64,000 nt of DNA from Robertmurraya andreesenii (GTDB lineage: Bacteria; Bacillota; Bacilli; Bacillales; Cytobacillaceae). The notes beneath the pieces are model-generated. The model had not been told where the DNA came from. It made no database searches and was given only the letters and a program-made list of their open reading frames with translations. Positions 8,198 through 17,092 of the stretch are shown here, in pieces (within the stretch, counting starts at the first letter, position 1; each line of letters starts with the position of its first letter). The position numbers were made by a program, and so were the translations under genes. The DNA is taken from positions 62,001 to 126,000 of the forward strand of contig NZ_JAUSTU010000004.1 in NCBI RefSeq assembly GCF_030813005.1, in the 5' to 3' direction.

Positions 8198-9853
8198 TTG
8201 GAACAAAATTCTTCAAATTTTATTAGAACGATTATTACAGAGGATTTAGAGAGTGGGAAGCACGATAAGATTATCACTCGTTTTCCTCCAGAACCGAACG
8301 GCTACTTACATATTGGACATGCAAAGTCGATTGTTATCAATTTTGGGTTGGCAGATGATTTTAACGGAAAGACCAATTTGCGTTTTGACGACACGAATCC
8401 ACTGAAGGAAGACCAGGAATTTGTCGACTCTATTCAGGAGGATGTTAAGTGGCTCGGCTATGAGTGGGACGATCTACGCTTTGCGTCAGATTATTTTGAG
8501 GAAATGTATAACCGTGCTGTTTTACTCATTAAAAAGGGGCTCGCCTATGTCGATGATCTTTCTGCTGATGAAATTCGTGAATATCGTGGGACATTGACAG
8601 AGCCTGGGAAGGAAAGCCCGTACCGAGACCGTTCAATCGAGGAAAATCTCGACCTATTTGAACGCATGCGTGCTGGTGAGTTTGGCAACGGAGAAAAGGT
8701 TCTACGTGCCAAAATTGATATGTCTTCCCCAAATATCAATATGCGTGATCCAGTTATTTACCGAATCGCCCACGCAACCCACCACAATACAGGAGACAAA
8801 TGGTGCATCTATCCGATGTATGCCTTCGCCCATCCACTTGAGGATGCAATCGAGGGGGTCACCCATTCTCTTTGTACGACCGAGTTTGAGGATCAACGAC
8901 CTTTTTACAATTGGGTGATTGAACATTGTGAAACCGAGTCCAAGCCACGCCAAATTGAGTTTGGTCGCTTAAACATTACGAACACGGTCATGAGTAAGCG
9001 TAAATTAAAGCAGCTTGTCGAGGAAAATTATGTTGACGGCTGGGATGACCCGCGCATGCCAACAATTTCTGGATTAAGACGAAGAGGTTTTACACCTGAA
9101 GCGATTCGTGAGTTTGTCAAAGCAACAGGAGTCTCTAAAGGCTCTGGATTTGTTGATTCAGCGATGCTTGAGCATTTTGTTCGCGAGGACCTAAAGCTGA
9201 AGGCTCCGCGCACAATGGGAATCCTTCGTCCATTGAAGGTTGTCATTACAAATTACCCTGAAGATCAGGTTGAAATGCTGGATGCTGAGATTAATCCTGA
9301 AAATGAAGAGATGGGTATGCGTCAAATCCCGTTTTCCCGCGAAATTTATATTGAGCAAGAGGATTTCATGGAAAACCCACCAAAGAAATACTTCCGCTTG
9401 TTCCCTGGAAATGAGGTTCGCTTAAAACACGCTTACTTCATCAAATGTGAGGACGTTATTAAGGATGAAGACGGTAATGTTGTCGAAGTTCATTGTACGT
9501 ACGACCCTGAGACAAAAAGTGGAACTGGCTTCACAGGTCGAAAAGTAAAGGGCACGATTCATTGGGTGGATGCGAAGCATGCAGTACCTGCTGAATTCCG
9601 TCTGTACGAGCCTCTTATTTTGGACGAGACCGAGGATGAGGAAGATGAAGGAAAGACCTTCCTTGATAAGGTGAACCCACGTTCACTTGAAATCATCCAA
9701 GGGTTTGTTGAACCGAATATGAAGGATGTCAAGCCTCAGGAGAAATTCCAATTTTTCCGTCATGGCTACTTTAACGTTGATCCGAAATACTCAACACCTG
9801 AAAAACCTGTATTCAATCTCATTGTTTCGTTGAAGAGCTCGTTCAAGCTTTAA
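8198..9853 (+). CDS. glnS: Glutaminyl-tRNA synthetase
   Basis: 551 residues, full length for bacterial GlnRS. Seen: FPPEPNGYLHIGHAKS with the HIGH signature at residues 38-41, NLRFDDTNP, the second class I signature as VMSKRKL near residue 267, GLRRRGFTPEAIREF and a C-terminal anticodon-binding beta-barrel region. PPEPNGYLHIGH and LRFDDTNP are characteristic of GlnRS as opposed to GluRS. It charges tRNA-Gln directly. Most Bacilli instead use GluRS plus GatCAB, so its presence is unusual. TTG start 10 nt after GGAAAGG; a TATAAT at 8152-8157 is the likely -10 box. A strong terminator follows, so it is monocistronic. Confidence 0.96.
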   Translation: MEQNSSNFIRTIITEDLESGKHDKIITRFPPEPNGYLHIGHAKSIVINFGLADDFNGKTNLRFDDTNPLKEDQEFVDSIQEDVKWLGYEWDDLRFASDYFEEMYNRAVLLIKKGLAYVDDLSADEIREYRGTLTEPGKESPYRDRSIEENLDLFERMRAGEFGNGEKVLRAKIDMSSPNINMRDPVIYRIAHATHHNTGDKWCIYPMYAFAHPLEDAIEGVTHSLCTTEFEDQRPFYNWVIEHCETESKPRQIEFGRLNITNTVMSKRKLKQLVEENYVDGWDDPRMPTISGLRRRGFTPEAIREFVKATGVSKGSGFVDSAMLEHFVREDLKLKAPRTMGILRPLKVVITNYPEDQVEMLDAEINPENEEMGMRQIPFSREIYIEQEDFMENPPKKYFRLFPGNEVRLKHAYFIKCEDVIKDEDGNVVEVHCTYDPETKSGTGFTGRKVKGTIHWVDAKHAVPAEFRLYEPLILDETEDEEDEGKTFLDKVNPRSLEIIQGFVEPNMKDVKPQEKFQFFRHGYFNVDPKYSTPEKPVFNLIVSLKSSFKL

Positions 9854-9871
9854 TTCTATTGCCTGGAAGAT

Positions 9872-9916
9872 AGCAAAGGGAGGAAACCTAGAGTTTCTCT
9901 CCCTTTGCTTTTTTGT
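9872..9916 (+). terminator. Terminator after glnS
   Basis: A perfect AGCAAAGGGAG / CTCCCTTTGCT stem with a roughly 15-nt A/T-rich loop and a T6 tail. The complementary A-run allows it to serve the convergent DUF4317 gene as well. Confidence 0.9.
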
Positions 9917-9921
9917 TGTTT

Positions 9922-11085
9922 CTAAAATGCCTCTGGAATCAACTTAAATCCATCAATGACGGCATCCTCATCAACTTCTATTAATAGGCAGCGTTTGCCA
10001 TTATAATTGACCTGCTTTACGTATTTCAAATCCTGTGGACTAATAGCAATATTTGCGACTTTTGTATTAATTTTAATCGACTTAGAGGTAAAGTTCGGAA
10101 GGATATTATTGGCCTTCAGCTCGTATTTTTCATCGTCTATTACCTTTTGAAAGGCTCGCTCGACTTTTTCCGGCTCAACATCCTCAACCCCGCTCACCTT
10201 GAGCACCCGTTCGACATCCTTGTAGTCCAGTCTTGGCGTGTCCTCTTCTTCATTCTCATCAATGACGCGGTGGATCTCCTCATAGACATTCGCTAATGTA
10301 GCTGTATCAAACTCCTCACCGGCTACTTCCTTCACAATCTCTTCAAAGACAGCCTTATCCTCTAGAGCCGTTAATACGGGTTCCCCATTTAACACGTCCT
10401 CGATAAAATGGAAATCTGGCTCATTTGCTTTCCCAGATGAATAAAGAATATGATTCACATCAGTCGAATTTTCGGTAAAGCACGGGTAAAGAAAGCCGGC
10501 TGCGGGTGCAGTGAGCTTAATAATTGGATCGACGACCACGTTATACTTAAATTCTCTTTCCACATAGTCAAATAATAGGGAAGTTTCTGGCTGCTCAGTT
10601 TTATTGATGCTGCAGAGGATGAAAGAATGAGCATACACTTCATCCCGCTCGCTCACTTCAGCATCCTCACTATTCCGTTTCGTCGGCTTCACATATTCAC
10701 CACGTATAAATGTAATCACCAAATCCATTTCGTACTGCTTGTCCTTTAGCATTTTTGCAACCATAGACAGCATCTGCGTCTGCCACTCCTCTAAATCTCC
10801 CGTCTCCAACCCTTCGTAAAGAATGTCACGGCTATGATTTTCGGCGCTCTCTTGAAACTTTAATTCAAATAGCTTTGTATCTAAAGACCCTGTAAGGACT
10901 TTTTTAAAATTACCCAAAAATAACTCCTGCTGCTCCTGTTCAAGCATCCCAAACGGACGGCATTCCTGGTGATAAATATCTGAACTCCCTTTCATAATAT
11001 AGACATTAAAAATAGTCTGAATGTTCATTCGATCATTGTTCAGTTTGAATTGTTTTCTAATGTTGGCAATATCCTTTTTGTTCAT
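9922..11085 (-). CDS. DUF4317 family protein of unknown function
   Basis: About 387 residues, cytosolic, acidic, without signal peptide or membrane segments. The start MNKKDIANIRKQFKLNND and the following NVYIMKGSSDIYH stretch are characteristic of the DUF4317 family of Firmicutes. No catalytic motif is visible. ATG 11085 is preceded by GAGAGGA at 8 nt; the upstream in-frame ATG at 11103 overlaps that ribosome site and is less likely. Monocistronic between glnS and the trehalose operon. Function unknown. Confidence 0.75.
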   Translation of the reverse strand: MNKKDIANIRKQFKLNNDRMNIQTIFNVYIMKGSSDIYHQECRPFGMLEQEQQELFLGNFKKVLTGSLDTKLFELKFQESAENHSRDILYEGLETGDLEEWQTQMLSMVAKMLKDKQYEMDLVITFIRGEYVKPTKRNSEDAEVSERDEVYAHSFILCSINKTEQPETSLLFDYVEREFKYNVVVDPIIKLTAPAAGFLYPCFTENSTDVNHILYSSGKANEPDFHFIEDVLNGEPVLTALEDKAVFEEIVKEVAGEEFDTATLANVYEEIHRVIDENEEEDTPRLDYKDVERVLKVSGVEDVEPEKVERAFQKVIDDEKYELKANNILPNFTSKSIKINTKVANIAISPQDLKYVKQVNYNGKRCLLIEVDEDAVIDGFKLIPEAF

Positions 11086-11186
11086 CTGTAATTTCCTCTC
11101 CATCCTGAAGTCTATTTCTCCATTATAATCATTTTGAACTACTCATGTAATGGACTTTTTTTAAATGGAATGCATAAAATAAATTA

Positions 11187-11216
11187 TTGACAAAACATGT
11201 ATATACAAGTTAAGAT
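11187..11216 (+). promoter_or_regulatory. treP promoter
   Basis: A perfect TTGACA -35 box (11187-11192) and TAAGAT -10 box (11211-11216) with an 18-bp spacer. The first TreR operator fills the spacer. Confidence 0.8.
11194..11211. promoter_or_regulatory. TreR operator 1
   Basis: AACATGTATATACAAGTT. It has the TTGTATATACAA-like core described for tre operators and lies between the -35 and -10 boxes, so a bound repressor would block RNA polymerase. Confidence 0.8.
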
Positions 11217-11229
11217 GAAAACGTAAACA
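11215..11229 (+). promoter_or_regulatory. CcpA cre site of the tre operon
   Basis: ATGAAAACGTAAACA matches the cre consensus WTGNAANCGNWNNCW at every fixed position. It overlaps the -10 box and transcription start, the position expected for carbon catabolite repression. Confidence 0.75.
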
Positions 11230-11230
11230 A

Positions 11231-11248
11231 AACTTGTATATACATGTT
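11231..11248. promoter_or_regulatory. TreR operator 2
   Basis: AACTTGTATATACATGTT, the exact reverse complement of operator 1, with centres 37 bp apart. This allows cooperative or looped binding of TreR dimers. Confidence 0.8.
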
Positions 11249-11304
11249 TGTTTTTGAATATGAACAGGATCAAAGGGGAAAAATTGGTCTAAAGGAGGAT
11301 GAAC

Positions 11305-12738
11305 ATGAGTAAGTACACAGAATCCGCAAAGGAATTGCTAAAGCTTGTTGGTGGCGCAGACAATATATCAGCAGTCACCCACTGTGCAACAAGAATGAGA
11401 TTTGTGTTGAAGGACCCGAAGCGCGCTGATATCGAGAAGATTGAAGCCCTTCCGCTAGTAAAAGGAACTTTTACTCAAGCAGGACAATTTCAAGTAATCA
11501 TTGGCAATGAGGTAGCAGCCTTTTACAACGAGTTTACAAAGGTTTCTGGTGTCAGTGAAGTTTCAAAGGATGATGCTAAGGTAGCGGCTAAGCAAAATAT
11601 GAATTTCCTGCAACGAATGATTGCTCACCTTGCTGATATCTTCACTCCACTAATTCCCGCATTAGTGGTCGGAGGTCTTATCCTTGGTTTCCGAAATGTC
11701 ATTGGGGACATTAAGATGCTTGAGGACGGAACAAAGACGTTAACAGAGGTTTCTCAATTTTGGGCTGGTACACATGCATTTTTGTGGTTAATAGGAGAAG
11801 CCATCTTTCATTTTTTACCTGTTGGCATTACGTGGGCCATTGCTCGCAAGATGGGGACGACACCGATACTCGGAATTATTCTAGGAATTACTCTCGTCTC
11901 TCCTCAGCTTCTCAATGCCTATGCAGTTGCTGAGGCAAAAGAAATTCCATTCTGGGATTTTGGTTTTGCGAAAATTGATATGATTGGTTATCAGGCACAG
12001 GTTATCCCTGCCATTTTAGCTGGTTTTCTACTTACCTTTTTGGAACGTAATTTACGAAAAATTACGCCAAATTCCATCTCGATGATTGTTGTACCTTTTT
12101 TTGCATTAATTCCTACTGTCTTAATTGCTCATACCATTTTAGGTCCTATCGGCTGGCAAATTGGTTCCTTTATTTCTGATGTTGTCTATTCTGGCTTAAC
12201 ATCTGCTTTCGGTTGGCTGTTTGCAGCGGTTTTCGGCTTTTTCTATGCACCACTTGTTATCACAGGTCTCCATCATATGACAAATGCCATCGACCTACAG
12301 CTTATGAGTGAGCTTCACGGAACAAATCTTTGGCCGATGATCGCTTTATCCAATATCGCACAAGGCTCCGCTGTACTTGCCATGATTTATATTAATCGGA
12401 AGAATGAAGAAGAAAAGCAGGTATCGATTCCAGCAACAATTTCCTGTTATTTGGGCGTCACCGAGCCAGCGATGTTTGGGATAAATTTAAAATACGGCTT
12501 TCCATTCTTAGCAGCCATGATCGGTTCCGCCACTGCGGCAATCGTTTCGGTCGGAAGCAATGTAATGGCAAACTCTATCGGTGTCGGCGGGCTGCCTGGA
12601 ATTCTATCCATTCAGCCTCAGCATATGATGATGTTTTCAGTGGCCATGCTCATTGCCATCGTTGTTCCGTTCCTATTAACCATTGTTTTTGCTAAAACAA
12701 AAATGAACAAATTCTCATTTAAAAAAGCCCAATCCTAA
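11305..12738 (+). CDS. treP: PTS trehalose-specific EIIBC component
   Basis: 477 residues. An N-terminal EIIB domain with the phosphorylated Cys27 in THCATRMRF is followed by a roughly 370-residue EIIC domain with about ten membrane segments; GLHHMTNAID and TEPAMFGINLKY are EIIC substrate-site blocks. There is no EIIA domain, so phosphate must come from another EIIA (glucose type). Imports trehalose as trehalose-6-phosphate. ATG 11305 is 6 nt after GGAGG; the ATG at 11299 abuts the ribosome site and is rejected. First gene of treP-treA-treR, under two TreR operators and a cre site. Confidence 0.95.
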   Translation: MSKYTESAKELLKLVGGADNISAVTHCATRMRFVLKDPKRADIEKIEALPLVKGTFTQAGQFQVIIGNEVAAFYNEFTKVSGVSEVSKDDAKVAAKQNMNFLQRMIAHLADIFTPLIPALVVGGLILGFRNVIGDIKMLEDGTKTLTEVSQFWAGTHAFLWLIGEAIFHFLPVGITWAIARKMGTTPILGIILGITLVSPQLLNAYAVAEAKEIPFWDFGFAKIDMIGYQAQVIPAILAGFLLTFLERNLRKITPNSISMIVVPFFALIPTVLIAHTILGPIGWQIGSFISDVVYSGLTSAFGWLFAAVFGFFYAPLVITGLHHMTNAIDLQLMSELHGTNLWPMIALSNIAQGSAVLAMIYINRKNEEEKQVSIPATISCYLGVTEPAMFGINLKYGFPFLAAMIGSATAAIVSVGSNVMANSIGVGGLPGILSIQPQHMMMFSVAMLIAIVVPFLLTIVFAKTKMNKFSFKKAQS

Positions 12739-12747
12739 TAAAACATC

Positions 12748-12805
12748 GGGGCACCATGTTACCTTAGAGGTGCAAAAGACATTGCATCGTAACGAGGTGC
12801 TCCCC
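12748..12805 (+). promoter_or_regulatory. Long intercistronic hairpin between treP and treA
   Basis: GGGG+CACC+GTTAC on the left pairs with GTAAC+GGTG+CCCC on the right, with small internal loops, and an inner TGCAA/TTGCA stem tops it. No U-run follows, so it is not a simple terminator; it could protect or delimit the treP message or act with the terminator just downstream. Confidence 0.5.
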
Positions 12806-12834
12806 CTATCACAAACTTTAAAATGGTACATTCA

Positions 12835-12858
12835 GTGAGATTTCCTCTCACTTTTTTT
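12835..12858 (+). terminator. Internal terminator before treA
   Basis: A perfect GTGAGA / TCTCAC stem with a TTTCC loop and a T7 tail, 58 nt upstream of the treA start. Placed inside the operon it should lower treA-treR transcription relative to treP unless bypassed. Confidence 0.7.
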
Positions 12859-12916
12859 ACGGTTGAGAAAAGCTTAGCAGCAAGGATAACAATTATGACT
12901 TGGAAGGTGATTTGTA

Positions 12917-14596
12917 GTGACTCAACCTTGGTGGAAAAAATCTGTCGTTTATCAAATTTATCCAAAAAGCTTTAAGGATACAACTGGCAATGGAGTTGGA
13001 GATATTCGTGGAATTACGGAAAAACTGGATTATCTTGCATTACTCGGTGTCGATGTCATCTGGCTCACACCTATCTATCCATCCCCCCAGCGTGATAATG
13101 GCTATGATATAAGTGATTACTATGCAATTGATGAACGTTATGGCTCCATGGAGGATTTCGAAAAATTATTGGAAGAAGCTCATAAACGCGGGCTTAAAAT
13201 CATCATGGACATTGTCGTCAATCATACGTCTACAGAGCATGAATGGTTCAAGGAAGCACGAAGCTCCAAAGAAAATCCTTATCGTAACTACTATATTTGG
13301 AAGGATGGAGAAAATGGGAAAGTCCCGAATAATTGGCAATCAAAATTCGGCGGACCGGCTTGGGAGCTAGATAAAGTAACAGGACAATATTATTTACATT
13401 TATTCGATGTCACTCAGGCAGACTTAAATTGGGAAAATAAAAAAGTAAGAAATTCCGTCCATGAAATGATGCACTTTTGGCTTAAGAAGGGTGTCGATGG
13501 CTTCCGCTTGGATGTCATTAATTTAATTTCGAAGGACCAGAAGTTTCCAAATGATCCATCCTTCCCGCATAGCGATGGAAGACAGTTTTATACAGATGGA
13601 CCTCGAATTCATGAATTTCTTCAAGAAATGAATCATGAAGTTTTTTCCAAATATGACATTATGACGGTCGGTGAAATGTCTTCCACCACGATCGACAATT
13701 GTATCAACTATTCAAATCCTAATCGTCATGAACTGAATATGACCTTTAACTTTCATCATTTAAAGGTAGATTATCCATGTGGTGACAAGTGGACGAAGGC
13801 CGAGTTTGACTTTTTAGAGCTCAAGAGCATTCTTTCTGCCTGGCAAATTGAAATGGACAAAGGTGGAGGTTGGAATGCCTTATTTTGGTGCAACCATGAT
13901 CAGCCTAGGGCTATTTCTCGCTTTGGCGATGATAAGGAATACCACAAAGAAGCTGGAAAAATGCTTGCTACAACCCTTCATATGATGAAAGGAACCCCAT
14001 ATATCTATCAAGGGGAAGAAATCGGAATGACCAATCCATATTTTAACAAAATTGAGGATTACCGTGATGTAGAATCACTTAATATGTATGAGCTGAAGCG
14101 GAACGAAGGCATGAGTGAAAAGGAGATTCTTGAAATTCTTCAGCAAAAATCACGGGATAATGCCCGAACCCCAATGCAATGGACGGATGAAGAACACGCT
14201 GGCTTTACAACTGGGCAACCATGGATTCCCGTACCAGAGCAATTCAAGTCCATTAATACAGAAAGAGCACTGGAAGACCGTGATTCGATTTTTTATCATT
14301 ATCAAAAACTCATCCAGCTGAGGAAGGAACATGATATAATCATAGATGGAGATTTCCAGCTCATCTTAAAGGAGCATCCCCGTATTTTTGCTTTTATACG
14401 TCAACTAGGAAGTGAGCATCTGCTCATTATCAATAATTTTTACAGTTCAGAAACTACCTTTGATTTGCCTTCTGGAATCGGGATTGAGAATGATGACAGA
14501 ACCATCCTCATTTCCAATTATCAAGATTCACCGCTTGATTTCAAGCGCTTCACGTTAAGACCATATGAGTCAGTTGTCTATCATTTAACAAGCTGA
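12917..14596 (+). CDS. treA: Alpha,alpha-phosphotrehalase (GH13)
   Basis: 559 residues, cytosolic TIM-barrel GH13 enzyme that hydrolyses trehalose-6-phosphate to glucose and glucose-6-phosphate. Seen: WWKKSVVYQIYPKSF start, DIVVNHTS, the nucleophile Asp in DGFRLDVIN (about residue 199), the acid Glu in TVGEMSS (about 253) and the third carboxylate in NHDQPRA (about 328). GTG start 6 nt after GGAAGGTGA. Preceded by a hairpin and a terminator in the intergenic region, followed after 76 nt by treR. Oligo-1,6-glucosidase is the nearest alternative, but the operon context decides. Confidence 0.94.
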   Translation: MTQPWWKKSVVYQIYPKSFKDTTGNGVGDIRGITEKLDYLALLGVDVIWLTPIYPSPQRDNGYDISDYYAIDERYGSMEDFEKLLEEAHKRGLKIIMDIVVNHTSTEHEWFKEARSSKENPYRNYYIWKDGENGKVPNNWQSKFGGPAWELDKVTGQYYLHLFDVTQADLNWENKKVRNSVHEMMHFWLKKGVDGFRLDVINLISKDQKFPNDPSFPHSDGRQFYTDGPRIHEFLQEMNHEVFSKYDIMTVGEMSSTTIDNCINYSNPNRHELNMTFNFHHLKVDYPCGDKWTKAEFDFLELKSILSAWQIEMDKGGGWNALFWCNHDQPRAISRFGDDKEYHKEAGKMLATTLHMMKGTPYIYQGEEIGMTNPYFNKIEDYRDVESLNMYELKRNEGMSEKEILEILQQKSRDNARTPMQWTDEEHAGFTTGQPWIPVPEQFKSINTERALEDRDSIFYHYQKLIQLRKEHDIIIDGDFQLILKEHPRIFAFIRQLGSEHLLIINNFYSSETTFDLPSGIGIENDDRTILISNYQDSPLDFKRFTLRPYESVVYHLTS

Positions 14597-14672
14597 TTTC
14601 AACCACGAACAGCTACAAAGCACAACAAGGACCATATTAATAGATATAGAATACCTGCAGGATGGGATCGGA

Positions 14673-15386
14673 ATGACGAATAAATATTTAAAAATCTTCA
14701 ATGATATTGTCGATCAGATTGAATCGGGAGAAGTTTCGACAAACTCCCTTCTTCCCTCTGAAAATGAGCTCCGAATCCAATATGATACATCAAGGGAAAC
14801 GATCCGCAAGGCGTTGAATCTTCTTGCTCAGAAGGGCTATATTCAAAAAATAAGGGGGAAAGGCTCGCTCGTGATCGAAAATGGAAAATTTAATTTTCCT
14901 GTTTCGGGTCTCATCAGCTTCAAAGAGTTAGCGGACAAAATGGAAGGTAGCGTTCGAACGATTGCTCATGATGTCAGCTTAATAAAGCCCACCCCATATA
15001 TTCAAAAGCAGCTGCAGCTAACAAACAAGGATTTAGTGTGGCAGGTTATACGTACACGTGAAATCAACGGAAAAAAAATAATCCTTGATAAGGATTATTT
15101 TCATCAGAAAATAGTGCCCGAATTAACGAAAGAAATTAGCGAGGACTCTATCTATCACTATCTTGAGAAGGAATTGAATCTTCCGATTAGCTTTGCCAAA
15201 AAGGAAGTGACCGTTGTCGAACCAACTGCAGAAGACCGGCAATTTTTAGATTTAGAGGGCTTTTACAATGTTGTGGTCATTCGAAATTACGTCTATCTAG
15301 AGGATGCCACCCTTTTTCAATATACGGAATCAAGGCATCGACCTGATAAATTCAAATTTGTTGATTTCGCTCGAAGAAATCACTAA
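14673..15386 (+). CDS. treR: Trehalose operon repressor, GntR/HutC family
   Basis: 237 residues. N-terminal winged helix (LLPSENELRIQYDTSRETIRKALNLL, broken here at the turn, roughly residues 28-53; wing RGKGSLV) and a C-terminal UTRA effector domain (from about residue 85; DKDYFHQKIVPEL). HutC-type TreR binds the tre operators and is released by trehalose-6-phosphate. Last gene of the tre operon, so it is autoregulated through the promoter at 11187-11248. Length matches the family. Confidence 0.93.
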   Translation: MTNKYLKIFNDIVDQIESGEVSTNSLLPSENELRIQYDTSRETIRKALNLLAQKGYIQKIRGKGSLVIENGKFNFPVSGLISFKELADKMEGSVRTIAHDVSLIKPTPYIQKQLQLTNKDLVWQVIRTREINGKKIILDKDYFHQKIVPELTKEISEDSIYHYLEKELNLPISFAKKEVTVVEPTAEDRQFLDLEGFYNVVVIRNYVYLEDATLFQYTESRHRPDKFKFVDFARRNH

Positions 15387-15418
15387 AAGAAGCTGACCGA
15401 ATATGGCCAGCTTCTTTA
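15387..15418. terminator. Terminator after treR
   Basis: AAGAAGCTG / CAGCTTCTT stem with a 13-nt loop; the U-tail is poor on the + strand. It lies between convergent treR and the acyl-CoA ligase gene and may serve both. Confidence 0.65.
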
Positions 15419-15467
15419 TATGAGCTACACCAAAAATTATTCCCCATAGTCGGTACCAGCTGCCTAA

Positions 15468-17015
15468 TTATACCTCTAGTTGTTTGCGGAGGATGAATTT
15501 CTGGATTTTACCGCTGGCGTTCCTTGGCAGAACATCACAGAAGATGTATTTTCGTGGACGTTTGTAATTGGCTAGCTCGTCACTATTTTTGCAGAACTCA
15601 TCCAGCTCCTGCTCGGTTAATGATGGATTTTTCTTCACGACGAATGCTGTCACGGTTTCGCCCCAACGGTCGTCTGGCATCCCAATAACCGCTACATCCA
15701 ACACACCGTCGTGACCGTACAACACATCCTCTACCTCACGTGGATAAATATTTTCCCCTCCTGAGATAATCATGTCATCGACCCTGTCCTTAACCCATAG
15801 ATAGCCTTCCTCATCCAAATAACCGATGTCCCCAGAATGATACCAGCCTTTATACATCGCCTTTGCTGTCGCTTCCTCACGGTTAAAATAACCGCTCATC
15901 ATACAAGGACCCTTAACAAGAATTTCTCCGGTCTCTCCCGTTGGAACAATATCATCCGGGTCAGATGGACCATTTTCATTTGGACGAACAATGCGAATTT
16001 CATGATTCAAACAGGCCTGACCTGCTGAGCCAGCCTTGCGAATTTGATCGTTTTCGGAAAGAAAAGTGATCGCTGGCCCCATCTCCGTCATCCCATAGGC
16101 TTGCACAAGTGAAACCCCTAATCTATCCTGGCAAGCATACACTAATGTCGGTGCCATCGGAGCTGCTCCATAAAGCCCCAACTTTAAGCTTTCCAAGTTA
16201 TAGGCGCTTAAGTCCTCTTGTAAAATCATATTCCACATCGTTGGTGCCGCAAAGAACTTTGTAATTTTCTCCTGCTCAATGAGTGTGAGGACCCCTTTCG
16301 GATCGAAATGGTGCAGGATTACATTTTTCGCACCCATATGAACTCTCGGTAAAAATGCACAGTGCAGCTCGGCACAATGGAACATCGGTGCAGTTACCAA
16401 TCCCACATCCTCCGAAACGACTTTTGTACAAGCAATGACAATCAAGCTTTGCTCCACCATGTCACGATGTTTATGAATGACCCCTTTTGGCCGACCTGTC
16501 GTGCCACTTGTATACATGATGGCATAGATGTCATTCTCATCAATATTCGCTTCAATTTCCTTATTAGGTGCCGCAGCCACCTTTTCCTTGTAGCTAGCTG
16601 CATATGAAAGAGTATCCTCATCAATGGACCAAAAGGCTGTTTGCTGGAAACGATGGTGAATCGGTTCGATGGAGGATGCCAGCATTTTTTCAAACAGAAC
16701 AACCTTCGGCTCAGCATCATCGAGGATAAATGCCACCTCCTCAGCCATTAAGCGGAAATTAATAGGATTAAAAACTGCACCAATTTTCGCACAGGCAAAA
16801 TAGGCTGTCGCTAGCTCCTCTGTATTAAATAAATAGGTCGAGACCCGATCCCCTTTCCTTACACCCTCCTGCAATAAAGCATTTGCTAACTTATTGACCT
16901 CGATGCTCCATTCCTTATAGGTGAGCCTTAAATCTTTTCGAACATCATAAAGCGCTTCCTTGTTTGGATACTTCGCTACCGTAAGGTCAAAAATTCTGCC
17001 AAGAGTCGTCGTCAT
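15468..17015 (-). CDS. Acyl-CoA synthetase (AMP-forming), long- or medium-chain type
   Basis: 515 residues of the ANL adenylate-forming superfamily. Seen: P-loop-like YTSGTTGRPKGVIHKH (about residue 168), the YGMTEMGP core motif, GWYHSGDIGYLDEEG, the hinge DRVDDMIISGGENIYP and the C-terminal catalytic Lys in NASGKIQK. These enzymes activate a carboxylic acid through an acyl-AMP to acyl-CoA. Strong GGGGAGGAAA ribosome site. It follows the acyl-CoA dehydrogenase gene by 77 nt on the same strand, implying joint beta-oxidation of a fatty acid. Exact chain length is not determinable. Confidence 0.88.
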   Translation of the reverse strand: MTTTLGRIFDLTVAKYPNKEALYDVRKDLRLTYKEWSIEVNKLANALLQEGVRKGDRVSTYLFNTEELATAYFACAKIGAVFNPINFRLMAEEVAFILDDAEPKVVLFEKMLASSIEPIHHRFQQTAFWSIDEDTLSYAASYKEKVAAAPNKEIEANIDENDIYAIMYTSGTTGRPKGVIHKHRDMVEQSLIVIACTKVVSEDVGLVTAPMFHCAELHCAFLPRVHMGAKNVILHHFDPKGVLTLIEQEKITKFFAAPTMWNMILQEDLSAYNLESLKLGLYGAAPMAPTLVYACQDRLGVSLVQAYGMTEMGPAITFLSENDQIRKAGSAGQACLNHEIRIVRPNENGPSDPDDIVPTGETGEILVKGPCMMSGYFNREEATAKAMYKGWYHSGDIGYLDEEGYLWVKDRVDDMIISGGENIYPREVEDVLYGHDGVLDVAVIGMPDDRWGETVTAFVVKKNPSLTEQELDEFCKNSDELANYKRPRKYIFCDVLPRNASGKIQKFILRKQLEV

Positions 17016-17092
17016 TTCAATTTCCTCCCCTATTTTAGAAATCTCCTTCTGACTGACTAGCTGGTTGGCAATAATTATTCGAATCTAGAGAT

